This document shows positions 33,689 through 43,230 of a stretch of 64,000 nt of DNA, piece by piece. Each line of letters opens with the position of its first letter. Position 1 is the stretch's first letter. The position numbers were made by a program, and so were the translations under genes. Origin of the DNA: Aquimarina sp. BL5. Its GTDB lineage: Bacteria; Bacteroidota; Bacteroidia; Flavobacteriales; Flavobacteriaceae. The notes under the pieces are model-generated. The model was given only the letters and a program-made list of their open reading frames with translations. It had not been told where the DNA came from and searched no databases. The stretch spans positions 1,449,501 to 1,513,500 of the forward strand of contig NZ_CP031963.1 in the NCBI RefSeq assembly GCF_003443675.1, given 5' to 3'.

Positions 33689-34510
33689 ATGAGATCAGTT
33701 CTAATACTATTTGCTTTTTTAGCATACTTTTCTGCATATTCTCAGGTTACTCTTATTGCAGACGGCCCTGGAGACACCTATGAACTTATTACTTCCAAAC
33801 TTGCTCCAGGTTATAAGCCCATTGAAGCACCAGGGAAAAAGAAAGGTGATTGCGACAACCATTCAAGTTTTAATGACACACATATTACGGAAGTTTTTAA
33901 TCAAGAATTACAAAAGAATGTATTCAAATTTGTTATTCATGTCGAAGAAGATAATGATCGCTGTAAGAAATTCGATAGACAACGTAACGAAATTAAAAGT
34001 TATAAATCATCCCCTGATAATCTCAAAGGAGTTTTAGGAGAAACTGTAGAATATAAGTGGAAATTTAAACTGGATAAAGGTTTCCAGCCTTCTAAAAAAT
34101 TCACACATCTACATCAATTAAAGGCTGTAGGCGGATTTGATAAAGATATGCCACTCATCACACTTACTGCCAGAAAAGGAAGTGTTGATCGCTTAGAATT
34201 AAGATATTCTTCTGGCTTAGACCAAAACACATTAACCTATGTAGCATTAAGCGCTTTTAAAGGGAAATGGGTAGATGTTATTGAAACCGTTACTTATGAA
34301 GAAAAAGGTAAAGCTAAATTTTCTATACTAATTAAGGATTTAAAAACCGGTGCAAAAATACTCGAGTATAACGACGATACTTTAAGAATGTGGAAAACAC
34401 AAGCTGACTTTATTCGACCAAAATGGGGTATCTACAGAAGTCTAAAACACTCATCTGACCTAAGAGACGAAGAAATACTATTTGCTGACTTTTCTATTAC
34501 AGAAATCTAA
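33689..34510 (+). CDS. Jelly-roll polysaccharide lyase-like paralogue without sorting domain
   Basis: A 273-residue protein with a signal peptide (ends AYSQ). It matches the preceding gene along its whole catalytic-type domain (VTL.ADGPGDTYELI, RQRNEIK at 97-103, HLHQLK, RMWKTQADFIRPKWGIYRS, LRDEEILFADFSITE) but stops where the type IX domain would begin. It is therefore probably periplasmic, while its partner is secreted to the surface. This is a tandem duplication with divided location. Enzyme class inferred as for the partner. Confidence 0.75.
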   Translation: MRSVLILFAFLAYFSAYSQVTLIADGPGDTYELITSKLAPGYKPIEAPGKKKGDCDNHSSFNDTHITEVFNQELQKNVFKFVIHVEEDNDRCKKFDRQRNEIKSYKSSPDNLKGVLGETVEYKWKFKLDKGFQPSKKFTHLHQLKAVGGFDKDMPLITLTARKGSVDRLELRYSSGLDQNTLTYVALSAFKGKWVDVIETVTYEEKGKAKFSILIKDLKTGAKILEYNDDTLRMWKTQADFIRPKWGIYRSLKHSSDLRDEEILFADFSITEI

Positions 34511-34573
34511 TTAAGCTTCAAACTTAAATACAAATCTTAACCCAAAAACGATGAAACTGAATCTTTAACAACC

Positions 34574-35428
34574 TTAAAGATCAAAAACTCTGCTCAAATT
34601 AAATCCAAAGAAAAAATCACCATCTCCCCAATCTCCAGATCCTTGACCTAAGAAACCGTTTTCGAACATAGGTTGTGCATTTGTAAAATGCACCTGAAAT
34701 ACATGCCCTCCCGTTTCTATATCAAAACCGATAGATAGTGGGTTTTTAAACGTCGAACTACTACTTCTATTAAAATGATACCCATAATCTAAATTAAGAC
34801 TAAAACGGTTAGTTAATTTATAACGCCCTCCTACTCCCATAATAAACTGAGAATTATCCTGATCATCAAATCGAACAAAATTTTCATGTAAATAAGAAGG
34901 TGCTAATTCTAGCGAAAGTCTTTTACTTACTTTTTTAGAAATCAAAATTTGAGACACATAAGATAACCTATTATTAAATTCTAATTTAGGCAGTTGATCT
35001 TTTTCTAAACCAGTATTAATAGTTAGTAAATTGTATCCAACAATAGTAAAAGGAAATCCTCCTTTTTTCTGTCTTGCGATCCTATATTTAATATGGCCTC
35101 CATACGTTTTTTGAAACGAGCTACGAGCAATACCTACGTTTAACCCATCCGTTATACCATAGATAAACTTAAGTTGGGTAACCGCCTGATCTAATCCAAA
35201 AAAATCATCAATACCATTTTCTACACTACCAAAACGGTGAGCAACTACAAAAAATAAGTTTCGCTTATTAACCAATTTTGTAGATTCAAAATTTACAATC
35301 TTAAGTCCTTTAAAAGTAGAGGTTACATAATTGTCTTCCTGAACTTCCGACGCTAACTCATCTAACAGGTCATCTTGAGCAAATGTAATGGACGGAAATA
35401 AAAATAGAAGGAATAAGAGTTTTCTCAT
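34574..35428 (-). CDS. DUF5777-family outer membrane beta-barrel protein
   Basis: A 284-residue protein with signal peptide (ends TFAQ) and alternating beta-strands ending in a barrel-like C-terminus (GFNLSRVFDL). The conserved FFVVAHRFGSVENGIDDFFGLDQA and FIYGITDGLNVGIARSS segments identify DUF5777, whose function is unknown. Such genes are often found with YceI and cytochrome-like genes, as here. A short perfect inverted repeat (34561-34581) overlaps its stop codon and lies between it and the convergent lyase gene. Confidence 0.8.
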   Translation of the reverse strand: MRKLLFLLFLFPSITFAQDDLLDELASEVQEDNYVTSTFKGLKIVNFESTKLVNKRNLFFVVAHRFGSVENGIDDFFGLDQAVTQLKFIYGITDGLNVGIARSSFQKTYGGHIKYRIARQKKGGFPFTIVGYNLLTINTGLEKDQLPKLEFNNRLSYVSQILISKKVSKRLSLELAPSYLHENFVRFDDQDNSQFIMGVGGRYKLTNRFSLNLDYGYHFNRSSSSTFKNPLSIGFDIETGGHVFQVHFTNAQPMFENGFLGQGSGDWGDGDFFFGFNLSRVFDL

Positions 35429-35461
35429 AAAAATGATTTTAAAATACTAATTAAAGACAAA

Positions 35462-35845
35462 TTATTTAATAATTGATGCTTGATCTAACTTAACCACTTC
35501 CAAAAGTTCATCATATCCTATACATCTTCCTTTTATGGCATATTTTGAATTTAAACTAGATTCAGAAATATTATGATTAATGTCAAAAGTACAATACGCA
35601 GCATCATTTAGCATTAAAGAATTAGCCTCTATTTCTGTTAGTTTTCCCTCAACAATAATTGTTTTATTCAGATACTTTTTAGAAGTTACATCAGAATTTT
35701 CCGAAAACTCTCTTGCTAATTCGGTTGCATCCACTGTAAATTCAGCCTTCTCTCCCTGAATGTCTCTATGAGATTGGTACACATATTTATATCCAACAAA
35801 AGCCGCAATTCCTAGAATTAAAATTACTATTAGTAGTTTTTTCAT
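35462..35845 (-). CDS. Membrane-anchored OB-fold (tRNA_anti-like) protein
   Basis: A 127-residue protein when started at ATG 35845 (MKKLLIVILILG); an upstream in-frame start at 35893 would add 16 polar residues ahead of the membrane segment and is less likely. One N-terminal membrane segment is followed by an OB-fold domain of the tRNA_anti-like type (YLNKTIIVEGKLTEIEANSLML, YCTFDINHN, YAIKGRCIGYDELLEVVKLDQASI). It lies 33 bases before the DUF5777 gene, in the same direction. No defined biochemical role is known for this family. Confidence 0.75.
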   Translation of the reverse strand: MKKLLIVILILGIAAFVGYKYVYQSHRDIQGEKAEFTVDATELAREFSENSDVTSKKYLNKTIIVEGKLTEIEANSLMLNDAAYCTFDINHNISESSLNSKYAIKGRCIGYDELLEVVKLDQASIIK

Positions 35846-35972
35846 TGTACTTTTTCTGTTTAAACTTGTTTTAAAAGTATGAAAATTATCCACCTAATGA
35901 AACTTATTTTTGCATATCAACTAAATTTAATCTAATTTCTACCATTCAAAACTAAAATTCAAAAAGGAATTT

Positions 35973-36341
35973 ATGAAAGTATATTTTTTCAAATTTTTGA
36001 TTCTTTGCATAATTACAATAAGTATAAGTTGTGAAAATGATAGTGAAAATGATTTAATAGATGTGACACCGCCTGTTACAGTTGTTACCTATGATAATAA
36101 TGTAAAAGCTATTATTGATAATAATTGTACTTCTTGTCATAATGACCCTCCTATTAACTTTGCACCAATGCCGCTTCTAACCTTTGATCAAGTAAAAGAA
36201 GCAGTAGATAACAGAGGATTGCTTGATAGAGTTTCTTCAGAAGACACTAACTTTTTAATGCCTGCTGGAGGGCCTAGACTACCACAAACTACCATAGATA
36301 TTATTTTACAATGGAATACCGATGGATTATTAGAACAATAA
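35973..36341 (+). CDS. Small c-type cytochrome lipoprotein
   Basis: A 122-residue lipoprotein (lipid Cys20 in SISC) with one haem c site NNCTSCH (Cys52, Cys55, His56) and a plausible axial Met at residue 97 in NFLMPAGG. Such haem proteins sit on the periplasmic face of a membrane and pass electrons. It is 13 bases upstream of the YceI gene, suggesting co-transcription. The redox partner is unknown. Confidence 0.82.
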   Translation: MKVYFFKFLILCIITISISCENDSENDLIDVTPPVTVVTYDNNVKAIIDNNCTSCHNDPPINFAPMPLLTFDQVKEAVDNRGLLDRVSSEDTNFLMPAGGPRLPQTTIDIILQWNTDGLLEQ

Positions 36342-36354
36342 AAACTGTCATACT

Positions 36355-36894
36355 ATGAAAAATTTCTTATTCTTTTTATTACTATTTGTTTCAGCATCTA
36401 TTGTTGCTCAAGGAAAGTTTATTACCAAAAAAGGCACTATTAATTTTGAAGCTTCTGTACCCGCTTTTGAAGAGGTAAAAGCGAAAAACACAACGGTAAC
36501 TGCTATTCTAAATACCGATAATGGAGAGTTCGCAGCTTTAGCTCTAATGAAAGGATTTCGTTTTAAAAATGCTTTAATGGAAGAGCATTTTAATGAAAAC
36601 TATATTGAATCAGACGATTATCCTAAAGCAACTTTTAAAGGTAACCTTCTAGATTTTGACAATACTAATATACAGAATGAATATACTATTAAAGGAACCT
36701 TATCATTGCACGGCAAATCAAAAGAAATTGAAACAAAAGCTGTTCTTAATAAAGACGATGATGATACAATTTCTATTACTTCAAGCTTTATAACCAAAGC
36801 TGAAGAATTTGATATTAAGATTCCAGGCATAGTTAGTAAAAAGATAGCGGACGATGTCTCCGTGTCATTCAACTTTGTTCTAAAAAAGAAATAA
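36355..36894 (+). CDS. YceI-family periplasmic lipocalin-like protein
   Basis: A 179-residue protein with a signal peptide (ends IVAQ) and the YceI beta-barrel signature (GTINFEASVPAFEEVKAKN, FNENYIESDDYPKATFKGNL, YTIKGTLSLHGKSKEIE, FDIKIPGIVSKKIADDVSVSF). YceI proteins bind long isoprenoids such as quinone precursors. Pairing with a cytochrome and DUF5777 suggests a link to membrane redox chemistry. A 284-base gap with no recognised feature follows. Confidence 0.88.
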   Translation: MKNFLFFLLLFVSASIVAQGKFITKKGTINFEASVPAFEEVKAKNTTVTAILNTDNGEFAALALMKGFRFKNALMEEHFNENYIESDDYPKATFKGNLLDFDNTNIQNEYTIKGTLSLHGKSKEIETKAVLNKDDDDTISITSSFITKAEEFDIKIPGIVSKKIADDVSVSFNFVLKKK

Positions 36895-37178
36895 TTTTTT
36901 CAAATTCTATTTTTTCAACTTGAAAAATTCCTTTTTTAAATTCAATTTTTCCTCTTTAGCGTGTTTTAATTGAGTGTATACAAATTAACCATGTTATTTG
37001 CGGTAATAAACCTTGAATGTTAATTCATTCAAAATTTCTCTAAGTATTAACTATATATCCCGTCAACGATCATGTAATTATCCATAAAATCAATATATTT
37101 AGATTCCAGCACAATAATGATTAGTAAAAACAAATAACATTATTTTAAAATGATGTTCTAATTAAAACTCAACTCTCA

Positions 37179-38078
37179 GTGAAATCTCTTAAAACCTTGT
37201 TATACTTCTCCATTTTTAAATATCCCCTTTCTGCTGAAGAGATTTATTTATTTTCTGCAGCCACTGATCAAAGTGAAATCAAAAACGAATTGGAATATCT
37301 CAAAAAAAAAGGAGTTATTTCTTCTGATAATAGCTACTATTTTCTTGACGGAAACTTAGAATCCGTTTCTCGACGTATAGAGGGTAATAAAATGGCCAAG
37401 TCGGTCATGGAAAAAGCAATAAAAAAAGGAGTTTTAATTGCTAAATTCCCCTATGTAAAAGCTGTTGGTATTTCTGGTGCTTTGTCTAAAAATTACCACG
37501 ATAAAAATGGTGATGTTGATTTTTTTGTAATTACAGAATCAGAGCGTTTATGGGTAGCCAGAACTTTATTAATGCTGTACAAAAAAATATTCTTACTCAA
37601 TTCTAGAAAGTTCTTTTGTATCAATTACTTTATTTCAGAAAATTCCTTAGAGATATCTGAAAAAAATATATTTACAGCAACTGAATTATTGACACTGATT
37701 CCTGTTTCTGGAGATTTTACTGGTTTTTATAATCAAAATCAATGGGTTTCTAATTTTCTACCTAATCTAGAAATAGGAAAATCTTCTATTAAAAATTTGA
37801 AAAATAAACCGTTTATCACCAAGGCAATAGAACTAATTTTTAACACAAAAATTGGTAACATTCTAGAGAAACTTTTTTTAAAAATGACTTTAAAAAAGTG
37901 GAATACTAAATTTCAAACATTAAAAAAAGGTGATTTTGATATAGCAATGAAATCAACTAATAATGTATCTAAACATCATCCACGAAATTTCCAAAAAAAG
38001 GTCATCGACAGGCTTAATAAAAGATACAATGAATTTCAATTAAAGTACAATATAGAATTAGAAAAAGAACATGCTTGA
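37179..38078 (+). CDS. Nucleotidyltransferase-like protein with N-terminal winged helix
   Basis: A 299-residue protein with a GTG start. An N-terminal helix-turn-helix-like region (LLYFSIFKYPLSAEEIYLFS, ELEYLKKKGVISSDNSYYFL) is followed by a pol-beta-type nucleotidyltransferase core: GISGALSKNYHDKNGDVDFFVIT, with the G-S/G-x-S and D-x-D metal-binding aspartates. Such proteins are often encoded next to B12-radical SAM genes in flavobacteria. It overlaps the next gene by 8 bases and opens a 13-gene run. The substrate is unknown. Confidence 0.7.
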   Translation: MKSLKTLLYFSIFKYPLSAEEIYLFSAATDQSEIKNELEYLKKKGVISSDNSYYFLDGNLESVSRRIEGNKMAKSVMEKAIKKGVLIAKFPYVKAVGISGALSKNYHDKNGDVDFFVITESERLWVARTLLMLYKKIFLLNSRKFFCINYFISENSLEISEKNIFTATELLTLIPVSGDFTGFYNQNQWVSNFLPNLEIGKSSIKNLKNKPFITKAIELIFNTKIGNILEKLFLKMTLKKWNTKFQTLKKGDFDIAMKSTNNVSKHHPRNFQKKVIDRLNKRYNEFQLKYNIELEKEHA

Positions 38079-39534
38079 TATTTTATTTTCACATTCTTAT
38101 TATTACCCTTTAGATCTTAAACAATGGAAGAATCAAACACCTTATCCTCCATTAGGAACTATATATGCTGCTTCATTACTAAGAGAAAAAGGGTTTACAG
38201 TTGATCTTTTTGATACCAATCTGAGAGATAACCCATATGAGATTGAGAAAGAAATTATAAAAAAGAAACCAAAATTCCTGGTTTTATATGATGATGGCTT
38301 TAATTACTTGACCAAAATGTGTCTTACCACAATGCGCAAAGCCGCTTTTGAAATGATGAGAATTGGAAAAAGCCATGAGTGTACCATAATTGTTAACAGT
38401 TCTGACGCTACAGATCATCATGCTAAGTATCTATTCAATGGAGCGGATTATATTATTAAGGGAGAAGGAGAACTAACTTTATTAGAACTTATTTCTGCAC
38501 TTAAAAATAACCAACCCATAGAAAAAATTAAAAGCCTTGTATACATAAAGGATGAAGAAACGATCACAAACCCTAAACGAGAAGTTCTAAAAAATCTAGA
38601 CGAATTACCAATACCTGCTTGGGACCTTGTAGATATTGATTCATATAGAAAAGTCTGGAATAATGGTGGTAAAGAATTTACTTTAAATCTTGCTACTACT
38701 AGAGGTTGTCCATTTAAATGTAATTGGTGCGCTAAACCAATTTATGGCAATCGATATAACACACATTCTCCAGAATATATCGTAAAACATATACAATATT
38801 TACAAAAAAAATATAAAGTCGAACGTTTCTGGATGTGCGACGATATTTTTGGCTTAACTCCTGGATGGGTGCAAGATTTTAATCTAGAGCTAAAAAAACA
38901 AAATGTTACCTTACAATATTATATCCAAAGTAGAGTAGATTTATTACTTAAAGAAGATACCATTGATGCTCTTGCAGAATCTGGGTTACAAGAAGTTTGG
39001 GTTGGAGCAGAGAGTGGTTCTCAATCTATTTTAGATGCTATGGATAAAGGAACTAAAGTAGAAGAAATATACAATGCTACAACCTTATTAAAAGAGAAAA
39101 ATATACGCGTGGCATTTTTTATTCAATTTGGATACCTAGGAGAAACAAAAAGTGATATTTCTAAAACCATAAAAATGATTAAAGAATTAGTTCCCGATGA
39201 TTTAGGAATATCAGTATCATATCCACTTCCCGGAACTAAATTCTATGATAAAGTAAAGGATGATCTTAGGTTTAAGGCAAATTGGACAGACTCTGATGAT
39301 TTAGCTATGATGTTTAAGAGCACATATAATTCTAAATATTATAAAAAATTACATAGGTATGTGCATAAAGAATATAGAAAAAGTCAAGGATTACGATTCT
39401 TAAAAACAACTCTAAAAAACCCTTCTAAGCTTTCTAGTATTGCCGTAAAAAGAATATCATATTTACTATATTATTTCCCAAGTGCATATATAGATGCACA
39501 AATTTTAAAAAGAATGGAGCATATAAATGAATGA
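38071..39534 (+). CDS. B12-binding-domain radical SAM protein (1)
   Basis: A 487-residue protein. Residues 1-150 form a cobalamin-binding-like Rossmann domain (PYPPLGTIYAASLLREKGFTV, DYIIKGEGELTLLEL), but the DxHxxG cobalamin motif is not visible. Then comes the radical SAM core with Cys213, Cys217 and Cys220 (RGCPFKCNWCAKP) holding the 4Fe-4S cluster, plus GAESGSQSILDAMDKGT further on. Class B methylases and related radical enzymes have this layout. It overlaps both neighbours by 8 bases. Reaction unknown; paralogous to the proteins at 40315 and 49539. Confidence 0.85.
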   Translation: MLDILFSHSYYYPLDLKQWKNQTPYPPLGTIYAASLLREKGFTVDLFDTNLRDNPYEIEKEIIKKKPKFLVLYDDGFNYLTKMCLTTMRKAAFEMMRIGKSHECTIIVNSSDATDHHAKYLFNGADYIIKGEGELTLLELISALKNNQPIEKIKSLVYIKDEETITNPKREVLKNLDELPIPAWDLVDIDSYRKVWNNGGKEFTLNLATTRGCPFKCNWCAKPIYGNRYNTHSPEYIVKHIQYLQKKYKVERFWMCDDIFGLTPGWVQDFNLELKKQNVTLQYYIQSRVDLLLKEDTIDALAESGLQEVWVGAESGSQSILDAMDKGTKVEEIYNATTLLKEKNIRVAFFIQFGYLGETKSDISKTIKMIKELVPDDLGISVSYPLPGTKFYDKVKDDLRFKANWTDSDDLAMMFKSTYNSKYYKKLHRYVHKEYRKSQGLRFLKTTLKNPSKLSSIAVKRISYLLYYFPSAYIDAQILKRMEHINE

Positions 39535-40318
39535 GAGTTTTGACATAGCTGCGATAACCTATGATAGTACTTTTACTCATAGCAAAATTGGTGAACTCCA
39601 AAGAAATTTGGTATATGGTCATTTAACAGAAATACTGCCATCCAATCAAGAATTAGATATTCTAGAAATTAACTGTGGTACTGGTCATGATGCCATATGG
39701 TTAGCTGATCAAGGTCATCGAGTTATTGCGACTGATATATCTTCAGAAATGATCTCTATTGCTAAATCCAAACAAAACGGTAACGATAAACACCTAGAAT
39801 TTCTACAACTAGATATCAATGAACTTGAAACTTTTAATTCCGACCATTCTTTTGATTTGATATTTTCGGATTTTGGAGGACTAAACTGTCTGTCTCCTAA
39901 TCAATTGAATCAATTTTTTATTACGGCAGAAAAAAAATTAAAACCAAATGGTAGTATTGTAGGAGTTATTATGCCAAGACACTGTTTGATGGAAAACATC
40001 TACTTTATGATGAAAAATAAATTTAAGCAAGCCTTTAGACGTAATACCAGTGATGTTGTAATAGCAAATGTAGATGGAATCGAAGTAAACACTTGGTATT
40101 ACAACCCAAAAGATATTAAAAAAGTATCAACTGAATTCTTTAACACAAAAAAGTTAAAACCTATCGGATTATGGATCCCTCCTTCTTATCTTGAATCGTT
40201 CTTTAGCAACAAACTAGGAGTTTTAAAAATATTATCAAGCTTAGATATGTTGTTCAGACGTTTCGCATTCTTATCAAAATATAGTGATCATTATTTAATC
40301 TCATTAGTCAAAAAATGA
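39527..40318 (+). CDS. Class I SAM-dependent methyltransferase
   Basis: A 263-residue protein with motif I LEINCGTGHDAIWLADQGH (about residues 45-63), the acidic IATDIS strand, and FDLIFSDFGGLNCL as motif II/III. It is a ubiquinone/menaquinone-type or glycan-modifying small-molecule methyltransferase by fold. It overlaps the radical SAM genes on both sides (8 and 4 bases), so all three are made together. Substrate unknown. Confidence 0.83.
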   Translation: MNESFDIAAITYDSTFTHSKIGELQRNLVYGHLTEILPSNQELDILEINCGTGHDAIWLADQGHRVIATDISSEMISIAKSKQNGNDKHLEFLQLDINELETFNSDHSFDLIFSDFGGLNCLSPNQLNQFFITAEKKLKPNGSIVGVIMPRHCLMENIYFMMKNKFKQAFRRNTSDVVIANVDGIEVNTWYYNPKDIKKVSTEFFNTKKLKPIGLWIPPSYLESFFSNKLGVLKILSSLDMLFRRFAFLSKYSDHYLISLVKK

Positions 40319-41691
40319 GCATAATACTTACCCACGCATATTATCTAAGCACAGATCCTAAAGAACAAAGGATTATGAAGCCTTATCCTCCTTTGGGACA
40401 ACTATACATTGCCGGGTATTTAAAAGAACGCGGTTTAGAAAATTATGTTTTTGATACCACATTTAGTTCTAAAGAAGATCAATTAGTCTTTATAGCGTCT
40501 AAAAAACCCGATGTAGTAGCAATATATGCGAATCTAATGACTAAAGTAGAAGTCATAAAGCTTATCAAAACACTTATTACAGAAGCTGCTTATGGTTTTC
40601 CAAAAATAATTTTAGGGGGTCCTGATGTTACCTACAACACTGAAAACTACTTAAGATCTGGTGCTCAATACATTGTAATAGGCGAAGGAGAAGAAACCTT
40701 GTATGAACTTCATCAAGCGATTATAAATAAAACTGATATACTTGCTGTTTCGGGAATTGCTTATTTGGATAACGATAAAGTAGTAAAAACTACAGCAAGA
40801 ATAAAAATGAAAGATTTATCGGTGCTTCCTCTTCCTGATAGAGAAGCTATCGATATGCAAAAATATCTTGATACTTGGAAAAACAACCATGGACAAAGTT
40901 CTATGACCATTAGTACGCAACGTGGTTGCCCTTACACCTGTAAATGGTGTAGCACAGCTGTTTATGGACAAAGTTATCGAAGAAGACCCGCTAATCTTGT
41001 AGCTCAAGAATTAGCAATGCTTAAAAGAGAATATAATCCTGATACTATTTGGTTTGTTGACGACGTATTTACGGTAAGTCATAAATGGTTAGCAGAATTT
41101 CATAAAGAAGTAATACAGCAAGATGCTATTATCCCTTTTGAATGTATTACTCGAGCGGAACGCTTAAATGATGAAGTTTTACAACAGTTAAAAGAGGCAG
41201 GCTGTTATAGAATATGGATTGGTGCAGAAAGTGGTTCACAAAAAATAGTGGATGCGATGGACAGGAGAGTTAAAGTAGAAACGGTAAGAGAAGCTATTCA
41301 AAAAACAAATCAATTAGGTATAGAAACTGGAACGTTCATCATGGTAGGGTATCCCGGTGAAGATGAAAAAGATATTGCCGAAACCATACATCATCTAAAA
41401 GTTGCTAATCCTACACATTTTACAATCACTGTTGCTTATCCCATAAAAGGAACCTCTCTGTATAATGAAATTGAAAATGATATTACAGAACAACCGGATT
41501 GGGACACCTCTACCGATAGAGATATTGATTTTAGGAGAACCTACCACCGTAAATTCTATGATTTTGCTGTAAGACGAATTGTTAATGAAGTAAATTATTT
41601 TAAAAACGAAAACAGCATAAAATTAAAATTAAAATTAAAATTAAAATCGATCGCCGCTTTAATGTTCATGAAGTATTATAAATTGAGATAG
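40315..41691 (+). CDS. B12-binding-domain radical SAM protein (2)
   Basis: A 458-residue relative of the protein at 38071. It has an N-terminal Rossmann domain with PYPPLGQLYIAGYLKERG and YIVIGEGEETLYEL, no DxHxxG, and then Cys205, Cys209, Cys212 (RGCPYTCKWCSTA) and GAESGSQKIVDAMDRRV. Near the C-terminus a hexanucleotide tandem repeat gives a KLKLKLKLK run. The shared PYPPLG start marks both as one subfamily. Function unknown. Confidence 0.85.
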   Translation: MSIILTHAYYLSTDPKEQRIMKPYPPLGQLYIAGYLKERGLENYVFDTTFSSKEDQLVFIASKKPDVVAIYANLMTKVEVIKLIKTLITEAAYGFPKIILGGPDVTYNTENYLRSGAQYIVIGEGEETLYELHQAIINKTDILAVSGIAYLDNDKVVKTTARIKMKDLSVLPLPDREAIDMQKYLDTWKNNHGQSSMTISTQRGCPYTCKWCSTAVYGQSYRRRPANLVAQELAMLKREYNPDTIWFVDDVFTVSHKWLAEFHKEVIQQDAIIPFECITRAERLNDEVLQQLKEAGCYRIWIGAESGSQKIVDAMDRRVKVETVREAIQKTNQLGIETGTFIMVGYPGEDEKDIAETIHHLKVANPTHFTITVAYPIKGTSLYNEIENDITEQPDWDTSTDRDIDFRRTYHRKFYDFAVRRIVNEVNYFKNENSIKLKLKLKLKSIAALMFMKYYKLR

Positions 41692-41697
41692 ACTCAT

Positions 41698-43230
41698 ATG
41701 GCTGGTATTGACTCCACATTTTGGAATAAAAAAAATCTAAATTATTTCTTTATTACTTGTGTATTCTTTACGCTTAGTTTAATCGGAATATTACATCATG
41801 AATTGTGGTTAGATGAATCTCATCATTGGTTGTTAGCTAGAGATAGTAAGTCTATTATAGATTTAATAAATAACACAAAATATGAGGGTCATCCGATACT
41901 ATGGAATATTCTACTTTTCTTTATAAGTAAGTTCTCCTTAGATCCTTATTGGATGCAATTACTGCATATTAGTATATCTTCTTTACTAGTTGTTGTATTT
42001 CTCAAAAAATCTCCTTTTACACTGCTATTCAAAGTATTATTCATTTTTAGTTATTTTATATTCTTTGAATATACTTTATTAAGTAGAAATTATAATTTAG
42101 GAATACTTTTCCTGTTTCTTGCTCTTAGTATTTATAGTTATCGTAAAGAAAAAATCGTGCTTTTTTCAGTGCTTCTCGCAATAGCAAGCAATACTCACGC
42201 TATTTTTATAGTAATCACAACCTGCATAATGTTTATTATATGCTTAGAATCTATCGAAAAAAACAGACCGTACATTTCCACTAAAATGATTTTTGGTATG
42301 TTCCTTTTTGCTATTGGTATCCTTTTAGCAATTATTCAAATTATACCTCCTTCTGATAATTCTTTTTTTGAAAGAGTTCAGGATCTTTCTTTATTCCAAA
42401 GGGTTTCTAGAAGTTTCATTGCTTTCTTTAAAGGAGTATTCGTTATTCCTGACTTTAGAACAATACATTTTTGGAATTCTCATTTTATCGTAAATATTAG
42501 CAAACCGCTATCATCAGTATTAGGAATACTCAGTATTTTTATCCCACTCTTTATTTTTTATAAAAATAAAATAATTTTGTTATACGCATACCTAGGAATT
42601 TTAGGTACTGCAATATTCTTTTTTGTTACTCAATTATCTGCACCAAGATATTTTGGTTTGAACTTTTTATTTATAATTACAGGATTATGGATGGAAAATG
42701 ATTATCCAATAAAAAAGAACATATTTAACTCTTGGTTTTCTGTATTGACACATAAAAAAATAAGGAATATTCTTATTTATAGTATTCTAATAATCCAAAC
42801 GTTTTCGGGAATTGTATCTTATAGTTTTGACCTTCTTCTGCCCTTCTCTAGCTCAAAACAAACCGTAGAATTTTTACAAGAATCAAAACTTACTGATAAA
42901 ATTGTAATTACGCAATGGTGCGAAGGAACACCTTTAAGCAGTTATTTAGAGGCTCCTATATTTTTCACAAATACTAACAGTTATCAAAGTTATTGTACTT
43001 GGAATAGGAAAGACTTAACTATTTCCCACTCTAAAAATGAATTAGTTAATTCTTTAGAAAGTATTATGAATGATGTAGATCAAAGTGCTATTTTTATAAC
43101 AATAGCGGCAATACCTATAGAAGAATATAAAACTATTAGCAGTACTTTGAAATATAAGTTTCTCAAAAGTTTTACTAAAAATATAGTTTCAAAAGAAAGT
43201 TATTACATATATGAAATATCAAAAATATAA
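41698..43230 (+). CDS. GT-C-fold integral membrane glycosyltransferase
   Basis: A 510-residue protein with about 11 membrane segments. The first outer loop carries LWLDESHHWLLARDS (Asp39-Glu40), the acidic pair typical of GT-C enzymes such as ArnT/PMT, and GHPILWNILL follows. These enzymes use polyprenyl-phosphate-linked sugars on the outer face of the inner membrane. The C-terminal soluble part (about 390-510) has WCEGTPLSSYLEAP. It overlaps the next gene by 20 bases. GT-C assignment is by motif and topology; donor and acceptor unknown. Confidence 0.72.
   Translation: MAGIDSTFWNKKNLNYFFITCVFFTLSLIGILHHELWLDESHHWLLARDSKSIIDLINNTKYEGHPILWNILLFFISKFSLDPYWMQLLHISISSLLVVVFLKKSPFTLLFKVLFIFSYFIFFEYTLLSRNYNLGILFLFLALSIYSYRKEKIVLFSVLLAIASNTHAIFIVITTCIMFIICLESIEKNRPYISTKMIFGMFLFAIGILLAIIQIIPPSDNSFFERVQDLSLFQRVSRSFIAFFKGVFVIPDFRTIHFWNSHFIVNISKPLSSVLGILSIFIPLFIFYKNKIILLYAYLGILGTAIFFFVTQLSAPRYFGLNFLFIITGLWMENDYPIKKNIFNSWFSVLTHKKIRNILIYSILIIQTFSGIVSYSFDLLLPFSSSKQTVEFLQESKLTDKIVITQWCEGTPLSSYLEAPIFFTNTNSYQSYCTWNRKDLTISHSKNELVNSLESIMNDVDQSAIFITIAAIPIEEYKTISSTLKYKFLKSFTKNIVSKESYYIYEISKI

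Noticed and set aside
34561..34581. Perfect 8-bp inverted repeat over the DUF5777 stop codon as a terminator
   Set aside because: No T run follows on either strand, so I mention it only as a repeat and do not call a terminator.
36895..37178. 284-base gap before the radical SAM cluster as a possible RNA gene or riboswitch (for example for cobalamin)
   Set aside because: The sequence is uniformly AT-rich without long stems or a recognisable B12-box; only a promoter would be expected, and I could not point to a full consensus.
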